A stretch of 64,000 nt of DNA from Pocillopora verrucosa (GCF_036669915.1 NC_089318.1:23280725-23344724); one strand, 5' to 3'. Shown: positions 32,494-44,438, numbered from the stretch's first letter. Translations and numbers: made by a program. Notes: generated by a model not told the origin, from the sequence alone.

Positions 32494-34831
32494 GTGAGAC
32501 TTTTAGAACAGGATAGTAATCAATGTATAGATATCTAAAATACATGCTGGAATGAAGGGGGGGGGATAATTACAACAAAGAACAAATCGCAGGTTGTTAA
32601 ACCGTGGTCAATCAAATAATTTATGGCTAATTAAAACTTTTACAGCAAAAAATGCCACAGATATATTTGAATGAAAACGTACTTAGGAGGCTGAACTTTC
32701 TCTACTCTTCATTTTTTCTTCTACCATTTGTTTCCTGGTATGTCAGATTTTGTCACCAAACATCTCTAACTTTTAAATTCATTATATTCTTTTCCTTTTT
32801 TTATTGCTTTTATAACTATATATTAATTTACCGATATACAGCAAATTATTTTTGACATTCTGAAACCTATTTTCTATTTTCGAAAGTTTTATGTTTTATT
32901 CGTGTAACTAAACCAGGGACATTTTGAGTTCACAGCCAATTATCTTTAGTATATTCGGTTGTTTATCCAAAGCTTTGATGAACAACTTAAGTTGAGTATT
33001 TCACAAATTATTCAACAAAAATAAGTTTTCTATGTTAAACATAGTACGATGAACAAACTTTCTGAATGTTAATTATATTATTTAATTAGTTATTTCAGGA
33101 CAGCTCTGTTGCTGCACATAGGCTTGTAATTTTTTGAGTTTAGTTGTAAAGTTGGAGCTCAGTATGTGCTGAAACAGATTTGAGACTGCTTCGTTACTTT
33201 GAAGTCATTTTTATTATTTTTTTATCAGACACAGTTAGTTTAAACATGCATCAACTCGAAATGTACGTGAATTTATTTCATATGAAAGCTTGTTGTTTCA
33301 AGACGAGCTGCAGAGATGATATTTGGCTAATATAGAGAAGGATTTTTGCACTTTTTCATAAGTCAAAACGCCAATGTTTTCATCATATCTTATTAAATAA
33401 TATCAATTCTTTTAACAAAGCACTATTTCTGTACATAAGCTTTTACGTTTATTAGCCAAGCTGCAAAGATGACATCCAGAACGTTTCTCGCTTTTCCATA
33501 ATTTGATCATCAATTTCAAAAAATATTTGGTTGCTTCAGTGACGTGACCTCATTTGATCCGGGCTCTAACCACCAACATACTGAAAATTCCAGCAGCGAC
33601 TTTTTCTCCTATGAAGTATTGTTCGTTGACCTCCTACGAGCTAAAATGAGGACTTAAAGCGAACAGAAGCCTGTACGCTGTCATATTGTGACACCATGCT
33701 TCAAATTAACAACCCATTGCACTTACCTTGAGTTGCAAATTTGAAACAGGTAACCCACAAAAAATTGAAATAATCCTAAAGCAATATAAACAAAGAAATG
33801 ACCAAAATTCTAAATAAAAAAAGCTCAGAAACAAACGAACAACAACAACAACAAAAAACCAAAGAACAAGAAAACAAAAAGAAAAAAGCCTTGTGCTCAG
33901 GGCACAAGTAAATTAAAAGCAAAATACATTGAAAGATTAAAAAAAAATAATGGCTGAAGAAACAACAGAAAAAATTAACACGGCAAAGAAACAAAAGAAT
34001 TATGAAAATCCAATAAAAAAAACAATGGTAAAATTTAAAACAAATATATGAGACAACAAAGAGACCAAATTACACACAAAAAATCAAATCAAATCTAAAA
34101 ACCGTAAAAAAATCAAATCTGTTAAAAAAACAAAACAAAACAAGCAAACAAAATAAAACACATTGGACAGAAAAAAGCAAACTCGGAGGAAACAACAGAA
34201 CAACACAATCAAACGATTGAGAAAGAAATGGCTAAAAAGTAGGAAATAAGTCATTGCGGCAACATTAAGGACAGACAGGATTGGAAAGTCAAGTACTGAA
34301 GCATGAAAGATCGTCGAGTTAATCATAGTGAACGGGTAGGGAGAGATGGATGTCATCTTTGCAGCTTTTTCAACCTGTTCTGCGAGTTCGTTGAATAATT
34401 TTTTTCTTACCTAAGTAAAATGTAACAAATGTTTGTATATCTACTGAAAACCTTGCAACTATTAATGCTAAGCCTTATTAAATAAGATGTAAATAGTACT
34501 AAGTCTATATTAAGTCTTTCCTTTAAGCTTCTTACGAGTTTTTGCCTAGTTTGGCCCCAAGTCGTTCATGCGTTTTGCGTTTCCTTATGCGTCGATCAAA
34601 TCGAAGCTTCAACGTCCTCCCTCGGGCAAACCCACGGTATCTGAACTTTTAAAGACTGGTTTGTTTTGCTGGAAAGACTTAACACTTCTGGTTCAAAATC
34701 CCCGCCCCAGCCAAGCAAGGTTCAAATTGCCCAACCCTGGGCACGGGCGACGGTCAAATGCCAGTGGGTTGCTGGGGGGATGTTGAAGCTTCGAATTGAT
34801 CTACACTTTGCAGAGAAACATGCATGCCAAA
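32494..34831. other. AT-rich non-coding stretch
   Basis: No gene seen. About 1 kb (32,700-33,700) is not shared with the other units. An A-rich tract (33,760-34,250) and one interspersed repeat (about 34,469-34,790) end the amplified array. Confidence 0.5.
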
Positions 34832-35044
34832 TCACGACTCGTAAAGGAGCCCTTCGCTCTTGAGTATTCCCTTGAGTTTCTCCACAGCATTCTGCTCAGC
34901 ATCGTACCTGACATGATAACCACGTTCCTCACAGCTGATACCACTCTCTATGTCACGGGCTTCGGCGTCGTAAACCCAAGGTTTTCTTAAAGAGTGAAAC
35001 CTTGCGTGGGAGTTGTAGTAAATTCCTCGTCCTTTAAATGTGAG
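34832..35044 (-). CDS. Terminal exon of an unknown protein, paralog of 44,229-44,438
   Basis: On the minus strand, after an AG at 35,046-35,045, the exon reads 70 codons to a TGA at 34,834-34,832. It aligns with the exon at 44,229-44,438 throughout: FKGRGIYY/YKGREIHY, the SL..W.(Y/F)DA motif, ESGIS and a C-terminal helix AVEKLK. The conserved strand-turn-helix pattern suggests a small folded domain. I do not recognise it. Upstream exons at higher coordinates were not found, and a LINE fragment lies next to it. Confidence 0.6.
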   Translation of the reverse strand, partial: LTFKGRGIYYNSHARFHSLRKPWVYDAEARDIESGISCEERGYHVRYDAEQNAVEKLKGILKSEGLLYES

Positions 35045-35099
35045 CTTAGGATGAAAGAAGTAAATTTAAATTTTAAAAAAATTAATTAAAAAACAATCC

Positions 35100-35745
35100 C
35101 TAAAGTAAAAATCAAACAACGAGGCTCAGATTGTATGCGACTGGTATAAAAATAATTCCCTGCCGGCAAACAAAGACAAATTCCAGACACTGTGTCTAGC
35201 CTCAAAAGCAAGGAATACACAAGAGGCGCAGATTTTCATTAACAATGAAGAAATTGAATTGGAGTTCCTTAACACTATCAGTAGGAGTCCTTATAGATAA
35301 TAAACTTAGCTTTGGTGCACACATTAAACAAGTCTGTCAGAAAGCAAATTGCAAAATTGTTGTCCTCTCGAGAATGAAGCACCTAGTTCCCGAAAAGACG
35401 AAGTTACATCTGTTTAAAGCGGTAATTCTCCCGAAGCTAAACTATTCTTTAGAGCATCTGTTCAGCGGAAACTGGAGAGGATACAGGAAAAGGGACGGAG
35501 AGCGGAGTTTTCAAGGAAAGAGTATCAACATACGAAAATCTATCAAAGAAAGCAGGATTACCAACATTGCGTAATAGAAGATTGCAAGACCTAATGGTGT
35601 AAATGTTCAACGTCAAAAATGGACTATCTCAAAAGTACATCTCTGAATTATTCCAAATAATAGAAACTAATTACAATTTACGTACATCAGACTTTGTTAT
35701 ACCGAGATATAATACATGTCTAAACTATGGAAAACTTTCAATAAG
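35100..35745 (+). mobile_element. LINE reverse-transcriptase 3' fragment
   Basis: Three frame pieces form the RT thumb and tail of a non-LTR element: WYKNNSLPANKDKFQTL, then LSVGVLIDNKLSFGAHI with HLFKAVILPKLNYS (frame of 35,245-35,574), then GLPTLRNRRLQDLMV to about 35,740. Frameshifts near 35,277 and 35,550 show it is dead. Confidence 0.82.
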
Positions 35746-36539
35746 ATATGGATATGGCTGATAAGACGCTTCAGCGACGGATATGCACGTACCTGGCCAC
35801 TATGCAGATCGGCATATCCAGTCAATATCCCCAGAATAGAATTCAAGCTCCCATGGTTTTCTCTGTCCACTCGATTTCCAAAAGGAGCTTGATCTGGTAC
35901 GAAAAATGTATTAACCATCAGGAAGAGAGCATGGCTGGAAACTATGAACACTCCTGTAAACATTCATAAGCTGTAGCGCTTTATGACCGATGGAACAAGC
36001 CCCTGGGTGTAATACAGACCGTGGGCACCACCCCCTTCCGTCTTACGATAAAAACCTATACGAAATCCCCAACATTTAAATTTTATTTTAGTTATTATCA
36101 TTTTCTCCACGTGAAACTGTTCTTTCACGGCCCAGCTAAAAGTCTCCTATCACTCAAAGGAAAAAAATCTGAAATATTTATCTGATGGTCGACTCCTTAA
36201 CTGAACATTTCTTCTTTTGTGTCCTTCAGTGAAAGAACTATTTCACTTAAATCCCCAATGGTTGTAAATATTAATGTTGCATCCTCATTTTTATCATTAC
36301 AGAAAAGCATCACATTTGTCATTCATATCCAAAAAGTATGGGGTAAGGGTGGGGCTGTTATGTCATTTCACCTACAACTGAGTGCTAGTCCGTCAAAAGT
36401 ATTAGTCGGGAAGGTCAAAGGGCGGGCCTGACTCCTTTTTGTAGCAATGAAAAACTCCTCTCTTACCGAACATATTAAAAAATGATAGGCTTTCAACCTT
36501 TTCATCCATGATAATTTACAAATTACTTATGTATCTTAC
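35746..36539. other. No gene seen
   Basis: Possible further tail of the LINE to about 35,960. The rest is unique AT-rich sequence just downstream of the HEPN exon and presumably intron of that gene. Confidence 0.4.
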
Positions 36540-37197
36540 CTTCATCTTTTGACTTCAGGACTTCAAGATTTTTCGTAATTACGTCCAGCTGATCTTTAAT
36601 GTTGTTCTCGTCCTTTTTCCATTGACTCAGTAATTCCATGAAGTGATCTTCAACTTCAGGGTCCATGCACTCGTTTCTAAGATTGTCAATGGCAGCTTCA
36701 TAAGTAAAACCTCCCAGTCTGACCAGAGTGTCCCTGATGTCACGCCAGTAGTCATTGAACTTCACGTCATCAACAGAAGCTTTCTCAGCGTGACCGTACA
36801 CAGTGTTCCTAAAATACTTAACTCGGGCAATGTCTGCTTCCTTGCTAAGGTCTGTTACGGCAGGCAATGCGTCCCAGCCGGTCAGCGGAGCAGTTAAGCC
36901 GCATAGGTTCCGTAACAGAACCATCAGCAAAGTTGTGTCAAAGTCACGAGAAGACACTGAGGTAAGGATGGCAGGGTAAAGTTTCCCCCATTGTATGTGA
37001 TTGATAACCTTCTTCTGTTTAAGAGATTGTAAGGTGGGCTTCTTTGCCGCCAAAACTGAGTGTAAATTTCCTGGTGCATGGATGGCATCAAACGTATCTC
37101 GAAGAGCTTGGGTTGCAATATCAACCAGCAGACGGCACAACCTGGCATAGTTTGTTGTTTCCTTTGTGGATGAAGCAGTTGGTGCAGCACTGGCCAT
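36540..37197 (-). CDS. DZIP3-like HEPN domain protein, exon
   Basis: From ATG 37,197-37,195 the frame codes 219 residues and ends at a donor (GATGAAG|GTAAGA) at 36,540/36,539. The translated domain matches the DZIP3-like HEPN family of coral proteins: LCRLLVDIATQALRDTF at the start, LLRNLCGLTAPLTGWDALP in the middle, then VKYFRNTVYGHA. RNTVYGH (R130 to H136) fits the R-x5-H catalytic motif of HEPN ribonucleases. A charged C-terminal helix follows. The acceptor just upstream (AAGACAG) is shared with the exon at 58,216. Downstream exons at lower coordinates were not identified. RNase activity is inferred from the motif only. Confidence 0.85.
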
Positions 37198-37242
37198 GAG
37201 CGAGTCCTGTCTTAACATATTTATTCACAACATTATTCTTAA

Positions 37243-37880
37243 ATGGTTTGAACCCAGGAGTATAAGTAGTTCGTGTAGTGTGATCGTCCGGGTGAGTGTA
37301 GTTCTGAAAAGAACTGTTGTTGGTGACTGACGTTTCGACGTTTCGACGTTTCTGCGATAGTCATCTTCAGAGTCAAGTGAGGACTAACTGAACACAAACG
37401 AGCAACTAGAAATGGCGATGTAAACAATCACATTTCTGAACATCACCGACAAACTAATCACAGAATCGACTGGGACTCTGCTAAATGCTTAACCTACAGT
37501 ACAAACTATTTTCAACGACTGACTCTGGAAAGCTGGTTCACTAACTTAGAACAGACGCCTCTCAACAGATGTCAACAATTACCAGCACCTTACAAACGAC
37601 TCATTAACGACGTGAACAAACCGACAAACAGACCGACAAACAACAGACGGATCGAAACCGACCAATGACTGTTAACAAACTCTACACGAGTCTTCCAGCC
37701 AATCACATCACGGCTAAACAGACCAATCACGTTCAACAGACCAGACTTTATAACATCATCGACTGACAACTACTCCTCACTTGACTCTGAAGATGACTAT
37801 CGCACAGATAGTCGAAACGTCAGTCACCAACAACAGTTCTTTTCAGAACTACACTCACCCGGACGATCACACTACACGAA
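37243..37880. mobile_element. Foldback retroelement fragment with 15-bp target duplication
   Basis: The direct repeat CAACATTATTCTTAA flanks it exactly (37,228-37,242 and 37,881-37,895). Inside, about 120 bp at each end are inverted repeats: TTCGTGTAGTGTGATCGTCC near 37,269 and its complement ending at 37,880, plus the GACGTTTCGAC motif. The left end carries the TGGTTTGAACCCAGGAGT tail seen in cnidarian retroelements. It lies in the intron 46 bp from the HEPN exon. Confidence 0.85.
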
Positions 37881-37895
37881 CAACATTATTCTTAA

Positions 37896-38728
37896 TAAGT
37901 AATCCCCATACTAGAGAAAACGTGTCACAGTTCATGTGAAAGATAATCCAGTTGCAGTTGGAAACTGAAAGCAAAGATGTAAATTTTGTTTTCTGGGGAA
38001 AGAGGAAATAATTTGCTGTAACTTGCATTTCTTTCCCTATCGTCCCAAAAAATTTAAATTCTCAACTCTGCTGATGAACAATATTCTTGAGGGCACAAGT
38101 ACACTCTGTGCTTTATCGCCGTGTTTTCCCGAGTGCGTTATAACGCCGGTAACAGAGCTGATCGGAAGTGTACTGAATGCAACTAAGCTAGAAATCACCA
38201 CTGGAAATTTGAAAAGAAGTTAATTAATATTGAGTTACGGAGGTCTCCAGTACGAAGCGTAATGAACGTATAAGTATAAGGATGAAATTATGCATGACTA
38301 TCTGTTTCAGACCTGAGATCGATCAGGCATTTAAAAACTTGCTCTTTTGATGCCTACAGTAAATGCTGAGAAGTTTTTCTCCGGTTATTTATAATGGGTC
38401 ACTCATGACCATTATTCACTGGGCATTCGAAAATACAACTTTTTGTAAGACTCGTAACAATTCCAAAATCTAGTTTGACATCACTATCTGAAGAAAAAGT
38501 GGCTGACAAATTATGTCGATCAAAACGCTCTTTACATAAAAAAGGTATGAAACTAACCTGTAATCTCAGAGGAAAAATCACGAACAAATCGCTTTCTACT
38601 CTGCTGGATGAACAATTTCGTTATGTCACGCCGTAAGAGTTTCGGCTGTTACTCATACCCAGGACCTGTGCAGTAATGAAAATTAGCCAAAGTTGACAAG
38701 GGAAAGTAAACTCATTTCATTAGGGACG
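37896..38728. other. No gene seen
   Basis: AT-rich sequence without recognisable coding, repeat or element signatures. Confidence 0.4.
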
Positions 38729-39535
38729 ACAACCCACTCCATCTTCAGGTCCTGCGCTGCACTAAACACACCTGTAGGGACATAAAAGTTTCTTTTAAAA
38801 ATTGTGCAAGTAACACGCGTTAAACGTTATTCTTGCCGCTTCACTGAATTCATTGAATTGTGATTCGACCTCAGGCTTGAGATATCACGTGCAGTTGTTT
38901 TAAAAGAACAGAAGTTTGAAAAATTGTGATTTTGGTCACGCTACAGCCCCTCGGGATACATGTACATGTAGCATCTCTTGCATCTATTGTACAAAAGAAA
39001 TTGCAGGCAGATTGATCATGTTGGCGGAGTACTTCTTCTCACGGATTCCAAACCGTGTTAAGTTTTGTGGGAAATCCAAGAATATACACATTCGAATTTA
39101 TTCTAAAACCAACTTGAATAAAACTGGCCAGAATAATTTCCTTCTTTTATTTATAAAAAAACAAGCGAGTGAAACCGTGATGCGAAGAAAATCGCTGAAA
39201 AAGCCATGTCATTTGCGAAAAAAAATGGAAATGTTGTGGCAAGATTGCTGATCGAACGACCTGTAGCTGTGGTCAGCGAGCGCTATCTTAATCTTGACAC
39301 ACACGACAATAAGCCCTCAGAAAGCGCTAGGAGCGCTGGCGCTGAAATGTTTCGGCAAACCGCGCAATCTTGAGTAATTAAGCCGTATATCACCGCTTAT
39401 TTACTTAGTAGTGCTCCGCTGACGAAAAGAAATTATTTAATTTAAGCCGGAGATGTCGCCACTAACTGGCACATAGAAGCTACGCGGATAAACTCCCTGA
39501 TTCGTCACTATTTTGTCGCCCGCGGCAAAGCTGAT
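38729..39535 (-). pseudogene. Remnant of a nucleoside phosphorylase-like gene
   Basis: Matches 51,481-52,600 in order on the same strand: the start of exon 2 with its acceptor (38,729-38,770, encoding FSAAQDLKMEWVV-like residues), the homologous intron, and part of exon 1 (about 39,449-39,535, the YPHG..VPVS region). Most of exon 1 and the rest of exon 2 are deleted, so no function is possible. Confidence 0.75.
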
Positions 39536-40915
39536 GAAATAAAAGCTTCAGTAAAGATTAATAACAAACGATAATTCCTTTAAAAAATTAGTATGACTTT
39601 TAAAACTACTTTAGGTCATAGAGCACAGAATAAAAAAAACATCCATTGTTGTTGTGGTATTTATTTCCTCTATGCCGAAAGTTCCCATGAACCCTCACAA
39701 TTTTGATATGCAGCTGTGATTCACACTCCTATGTGAGTTTGGGTACCCTGTGTATCAACTTTCTGCTTGGTGACGTTTGCTGTTGCTTCGCTGGGACTCT
39801 CTCAGACGAATCCGCGACTAGAGGTTTGTTACTCATGACTCGATACAAATAGATGTTTATTGTACGTTTGAATCAGTATTCGATATAATATGTCTTTCCC
39901 TAATGATAGAGACAATTTGATATGTCGTCCGAAGCAAAATTTCTCGCTCAAACACAAGCTGATCAGTCACCCGTGCTCATTTTGATTAGGTGTTTCATGA
40001 AATAGTTTCAGATCTTTTCAATGGATTTCATCGAAATTCCTGCAAACGACAAAAGTTAACTGATTGCGCCAAGCATTTCATTTTGCTTTTCATCACTGAG
40101 TTTGTCTTGTTCATTTACGCTCCATCCATTCAGTAAGTGTGTTGTTGATCATATACGGAAAGAGATTATAAACTATTGATATTCTCTTGTACACGGTGAA
40201 TAGTCAATGCCGCTTGAGACAGTCTGTGTAGTGTTAAATTTTACTTGAAAAATTCAAATGTAAAAGTAAGGGCCTTTAATCATCGGGTGCAAGTAATTAT
40301 TCATCGCCACCATACCACTCCAGGCCACCTCAGCAAAGTGATAAGATTTCAGCCAGTTCCCTGTTAAAATATCGTGATTATCCCGAAAAATACCTCTGAC
40401 TCACAAACCCACAAAATTATGGAAGTCATTCATCCATTTAGATTCAAACATGCAGAGATCGATTCTAAATTTGAAAATTTGTCAGTCACTTTTTCAAACC
40501 CGAATGAAAACAAACTATTCAACAAAGAAACCTATTTATTTTGAAGTTTTCTCTTTAAGGGACCAGCCTGGAAACAAATGTATTTAACAATTAGTTGAAA
40601 TTAGAGGTCAAAGTTATGCAAGCAAGTGTTTTGTTAAACTGTGAGTTATTATCATGAAGTTGCATATTTGATTACTCCCTCGGGTGGCAATGGCTTGGCA
40701 TAAATAATTATTCTTAATTTGCCCGTAAGAAAAAAAAAAAGGGGAAGTTTTGTCGCTAAAAGATCAGCAATGTTTACCTCCACGGGGTATTTTTTGGAGC
40801 CATCATGTGTGACAAGACATTGTGTGTAATCATGACTCGAGGGTTTGCAAGACAATTACTATCATTCTGTTGGTTCATGAATGATAAATATTTAGTTCTT
40901 TAACAGACACTTGTC
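39536..40915. other. No gene seen; likely upstream region or intron of the plus-strand HEPN gene
   Basis: By analogy with 53,035-56,900 this interval should contain the promoter and first intron of the HEPN gene at 40,916. An AGAG|GTTTGTT donor-like site lies near 39,822, but no clear promoter could be read. Confidence 0.35.
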
Positions 40916-41518
40916 ATGGCCAGTGCTACTCCGACTGCTTCATCCACTAAAGAGACAACAAACTATGCCAAGTTGTGCCGTCTGCTGGTTGATATTGGAA
41001 CCCAAGCTCTTCGAGACACATTGAACTCTCTCCATCCACCAGAAAATCTATACACAGTTTTGGCGGCAAACAAACCCACCTTACAATCTCTCAGAGCAAG
41101 GAGGATTATCAATCCAACACAATGGGGGAAGCTTTTCCCTGCCATCCCTAACTCAGTATCAAAACATTCATTCGATACTACTTTATTGATGATTCTGCTA
41201 CGAAACCTGTGCGGCTTTACTGCTCCGCTGACCGGTTGGGACGCAATGCCAGCCGTAACAGACCTCAGCAGGGAAGCAGACATCGCCCGAGTTAAGTATT
41301 TTAGGAACACTGTGTACGGTCACGCTGAGAATGCTTCTGTTGATGACGTGAAGTTCAATGACTACTGGTGTGACTGGTGGGATACTCTGGTCAGACTAGG
41401 AGGTGTTTCTTATAAAGCTGCAATTGACGATCTTAGAAACGAGTGCATGGATCCTGAAGTTGAAGATCACTACATGGAACTACTTAGTGAGTGGAAGAAG
41501 GACGAGGACAACATTTAA
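40916..41518 (+). CDS. DZIP3-like HEPN domain protein, second copy, C-terminally truncated
   Basis: ATG at 40,916, nine bases after an acceptor (TTAACAG). The 200-residue product is close to the protein at 36,540-37,197 along its whole length and keeps RNTVYGH (R130, H136). A TAA at 41,516-41,518 replaces the lysine codon after DEDNI. The same frame goes on for another 20 codons of recognisable tail (DQLDEIMKKLDALAPAKE) before TGA, so the stop looks like a recent nonsense change, and the donor after the tail is weakened. The domain itself is complete. A B-box/filamin/NHL reading follows on the same strand 0.3 kb downstream and may have been a later exon of the same gene. Confidence 0.82.
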   Translation: MASATPTASSTKETTNYAKLCRLLVDIGTQALRDTLNSLHPPENLYTVLAANKPTLQSLRARRIINPTQWGKLFPAIPNSVSKHSFDTTLLMILLRNLCGFTAPLTGWDAMPAVTDLSREADIARVKYFRNTVYGHAENASVDDVKFNDYWCDWWDTLVRLGGVSYKAAIDDLRNECMDPEVEDHYMELLSEWKKDEDNI

Positions 41519-41813
41519 GATCAGCTGGACGAGATCATGAAAAAGTTGGACGCCTTGGCACCAGCTAAGGAAGTAGATTGAATTTCTTTTAATAGAGGCG
41601 ATATACCAATTGGGTCCCTTCGGACTGATCTGAGTATGAAAATTTGGAAATCTGTTTTATGTAACAAAATACACGATCGGATGCCTACGAAGCTTGAAAG
41701 CTCCCAAAGCTTCCAAAATAAGAAATCTATACCCCCATTCTGTTTATAAATTAATTCATCTTGCTTTTTTAGGTATTATCCTTGAAAAAACACAGTCGAA
41801 GAGCTTATTAACC

Positions 41814-43556
41814 ATGTGCAGATATCACGTGGACGAAGAGTGTGTATATTATTGTCGAAAATGCAAGGTTTGCATCTGTCGCATTTGTGGTCAAAGACTT
41901 CATGATAATCACACGAAGGCTGGCATACAGCAAGCTGCTGAAGAACGAAAGAGGTCTTTGGAAAAGATCCTGTTCGAAGCCAAGGCTGAAATTGTTGCTG
42001 TCGAGAGAAAAATTCGAAAACAAATGGAGCTGAGGGAGAAGAGCAAATCAAGGACAGCTGCTGCCAAAAAGAAGGTCATTTTAAATGTAGAAGGGCTTAT
42101 TCAAGTTCTGAGAGATCACGAAAATGTGGTAAAGGTAAAGTTGACTGAAATTGACGAAAAACAGGAAAAAAATCATTTAGCACGACTTGAAAAACTGCAA
42201 ACATTCGCTTCGGAATTGAGGAAGTCGGTTGAACGAAGCGAAGGTATCTTTCAAAGAGACAATGCTGTGGAAATTCTGGAGGACGAAAATGTTGTATTCA
42301 CCCCCTGTAAAGAGCTTTTAAGCCGCTGCCAGGAAATGAAAGTCTACACACCAGATGATATCAGTTACGTTGTAGATACCACAAACATGACGGCTTTGAG
42401 AGAAATGATTCAGCAGTCTTTGGATCAAATAGTTGTAAGTGATCATTCACGATCAGTAGCTCAAGGAAAGGGTTTGAATAAAGCCGATTTGGGCGCCCAA
42501 GCTGAATTCACTGTCATTACTAAAGATTCAGAAGGAAAACAGTTTTATAGCGAGCAAGGACAAGTTACAGTCTTTGTTGAATCAATGTCAGGAGCAGAGG
42601 AAGTGCACATCATAGATGAGAAGGATGGTATTTATACAGAACATTACAATCCAAGGAGCGTTGGTCCATACCAAATTGACATCGAGATTAATGGATGGCC
42701 GTTGACTGGAGAGTTCATGTGAAGCCACATCAGTACAAAGTAGTGACGTCATGTGGTTCACGTGGAAAAACGAGAGGAAAGTTAAAGGGACCAGCGAGTA
42801 TAGCAAAGAATGAAAAAACAGGAAATATTACCGTGGCAGAATTCGATAAAAAACGATTTCAGGTGTTTGACACCGACTTGAATTACCTGATGACGAGGAA
42901 GGGTGTAGCAGGACCACAAACTGAAAACACTGTGAAGATTGGTCCTCCGTGGTCAGTGGCATTTTTACGAAGTAGTGACATGATTGTCATTCATGGCGAT
43001 TTGTTTTCGAGAAAAAATGTCTCTTATCACTAATGATGGTCAGTTTATCGAAAAGTTCAGCGCACACGTGATTGATCCCGGAAGTTTGTTTGTTAAAACT
43101 GATCGCGATGGTCACGTGATCGTGTGCGATGAAGGTGACCGTGAAATCAAGGTCCTTTCTTCAGACGGTGCGAAGTTGCTACAATCCTTAAGTGCCCCCG
43201 ATTGCAACGCTGTTCCCAGTTGTGTTTTTTATCATCGTGACAAGTGTTTTGTATCTTACTGGGAGATTCATCATGTCAAGGTGTTCGATGGGGAAGGAAA
43301 GTTTCTTTTTAACATTGGCAGCGAGGGGTCTGGTAAAGGACAACTCATGTATCCTAGAAGTCTTGTTGTTGATGCTTTCGATAATCTGATCGTCTGTGAC
43401 AGTGGCAATAAAAGACTGCAAATGTTTACACAGGATGGAACATTTCTGTCATCCTTTGGTCAAGAAATCCAAACACCCTGGAGTATGACAATTTGTTTCA
43501 ATGGTGATTTGTTGGTAACTGATTATGGAAAACATTGTATATATACACTGCGATAA
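41814..43556 (+). pseudogene. TRIM-like B-box/coiled-coil/filamin/NHL gene with two frameshifts
   Basis: First frame 41,814-42,722: a B-box type 2 with all eight ligands (C2, H5, C14, C17, C22, C25, H30, H33), a coiled coil (about 40-160) and a filamin-type repeat (about 215-300). The frame then breaks after GWPLTG, where about 10 bases seem lost, and resumes as RVHVKPHQYKVV. A second shift at about 43,014-43,019 falls in a run of six As (SRKN to KMSLITNDG). Beta-propeller NHL repeats follow to the stop at 43,554. An acceptor (TTTTTTTAG) at 41,764-41,772 suggests an upstream exon, perhaps RING or the HEPN exon. TRIM2/3/71-type proteins bind RNA or ubiquitylation targets through NHL; here this is inference. 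The second shift could be a sequencing error. Confidence 0.8.
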
Positions 43557-44228
43557 ACTGCTTTTTCTCCAAAACTGATTAGGAGGTCGGGCTGCTTTTG
43601 CTTCAGTAATAATACCTTTTGCCGAGAGATTATATTCTGTTGCTTTTACAATATACTTTGCAAATTGCTGAGACCGTCAGTAAAACCCTATATGTTAAAT
43701 ATGTGGACGATTGTACACGTAGTGTTCTCAAAAAATAACGAATGACTTCTTGTGGAACATAACTTCCATGTTTAATTCCACCAAAATTTAATTTTTGTAT
43801 ATAATAACGATAATGATAATAATGATAACAACATTACATCTGATAAATATTAACAATGATGATGATTATCATCATCATTATCATAATCGTTCCTCAGCCG
43901 GGGCTGTTCAGGGAAATACAAAATAAGATACATCATCAGATTCTAACTGATCACAACTCCAAAATTTTTGCTATGAACGCCTGGCTGCCACAAGCCGTTG
44001 TCGTCATGGTAACTTTTCAGGAACCTTTTGCTTAAAAACTCTCATCGACTAAATTTTATATCGATAGGCCTTTCGCAACACTCGACGGAAAAAAAATCGC
44101 AAATAAATGAAATGTCACGACTCGACAAGTTACGTCTTTTCAGCTGTTCATGACAAAGTTCACGACACTTACAAGGGAGAGGGAGACAAGTATTGATTCT
44201 GTTCGAAATGAACGCGTGCGTCGTTTCA
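43557..44228. other. Non-coding, with simple ATG/ATC repeat
   Basis: Contains an imperfect ATAATG-type simple repeat and a small inverted repeat GATGATGATTATCATCATC at about 43,859-43,877. No gene seen. Confidence 0.5.
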
Positions 44229-44438
44229 CTACTCAGGTAGCAGTCCTTTAATCCTTAGTCTTTCTTTGAGTTTTTCCACAGCATGTTGCACAGCCTCGTG
44301 ACTGTTCGGGTAATGACGAGCCTCCGTGCTTATTCCACTCTCTAAGTCCCAGGCAGTGGCATCAAACACCCAGAGTTCTTTCAAGGAGTGCACTCTTCCA
44401 CGGGATCTGTAGTGAATTTCTCGTCCTTTGTAACTGAT
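44229..44438 (-). CDS. Terminal exon of an unknown protein, paralog of 34,832-35,044
   Basis: The minus-strand exon starts after TTTTCAG (acceptor at 44,440-44,439) and encodes about 69 residues to TAG at 44,231-44,229. Conserved with the paralog are YKGREIHY, HSLKELWVFDA, ESGIS and HAVEKLKERL. The order suggests two or three strands then an amphipathic C-terminal helix. I do not recognise the domain, and the other exons lie upstream at higher coordinates and were not found. Both paralogs sit on the minus strand beside HEPN/TRIM genes. Confidence 0.62.
   Translation of the reverse strand: MSYKGREIHYRSRGRVHSLKELWVFDATAWDLESGISTEARHYPNSHEAVQHAVEKLKERLRIKGLLPE

Noticed and set aside
42588-42806. 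72-codon minus-strand frame over the TRIM-like gene
   Set aside because: Antisense to the filamin repeat; no independent support.
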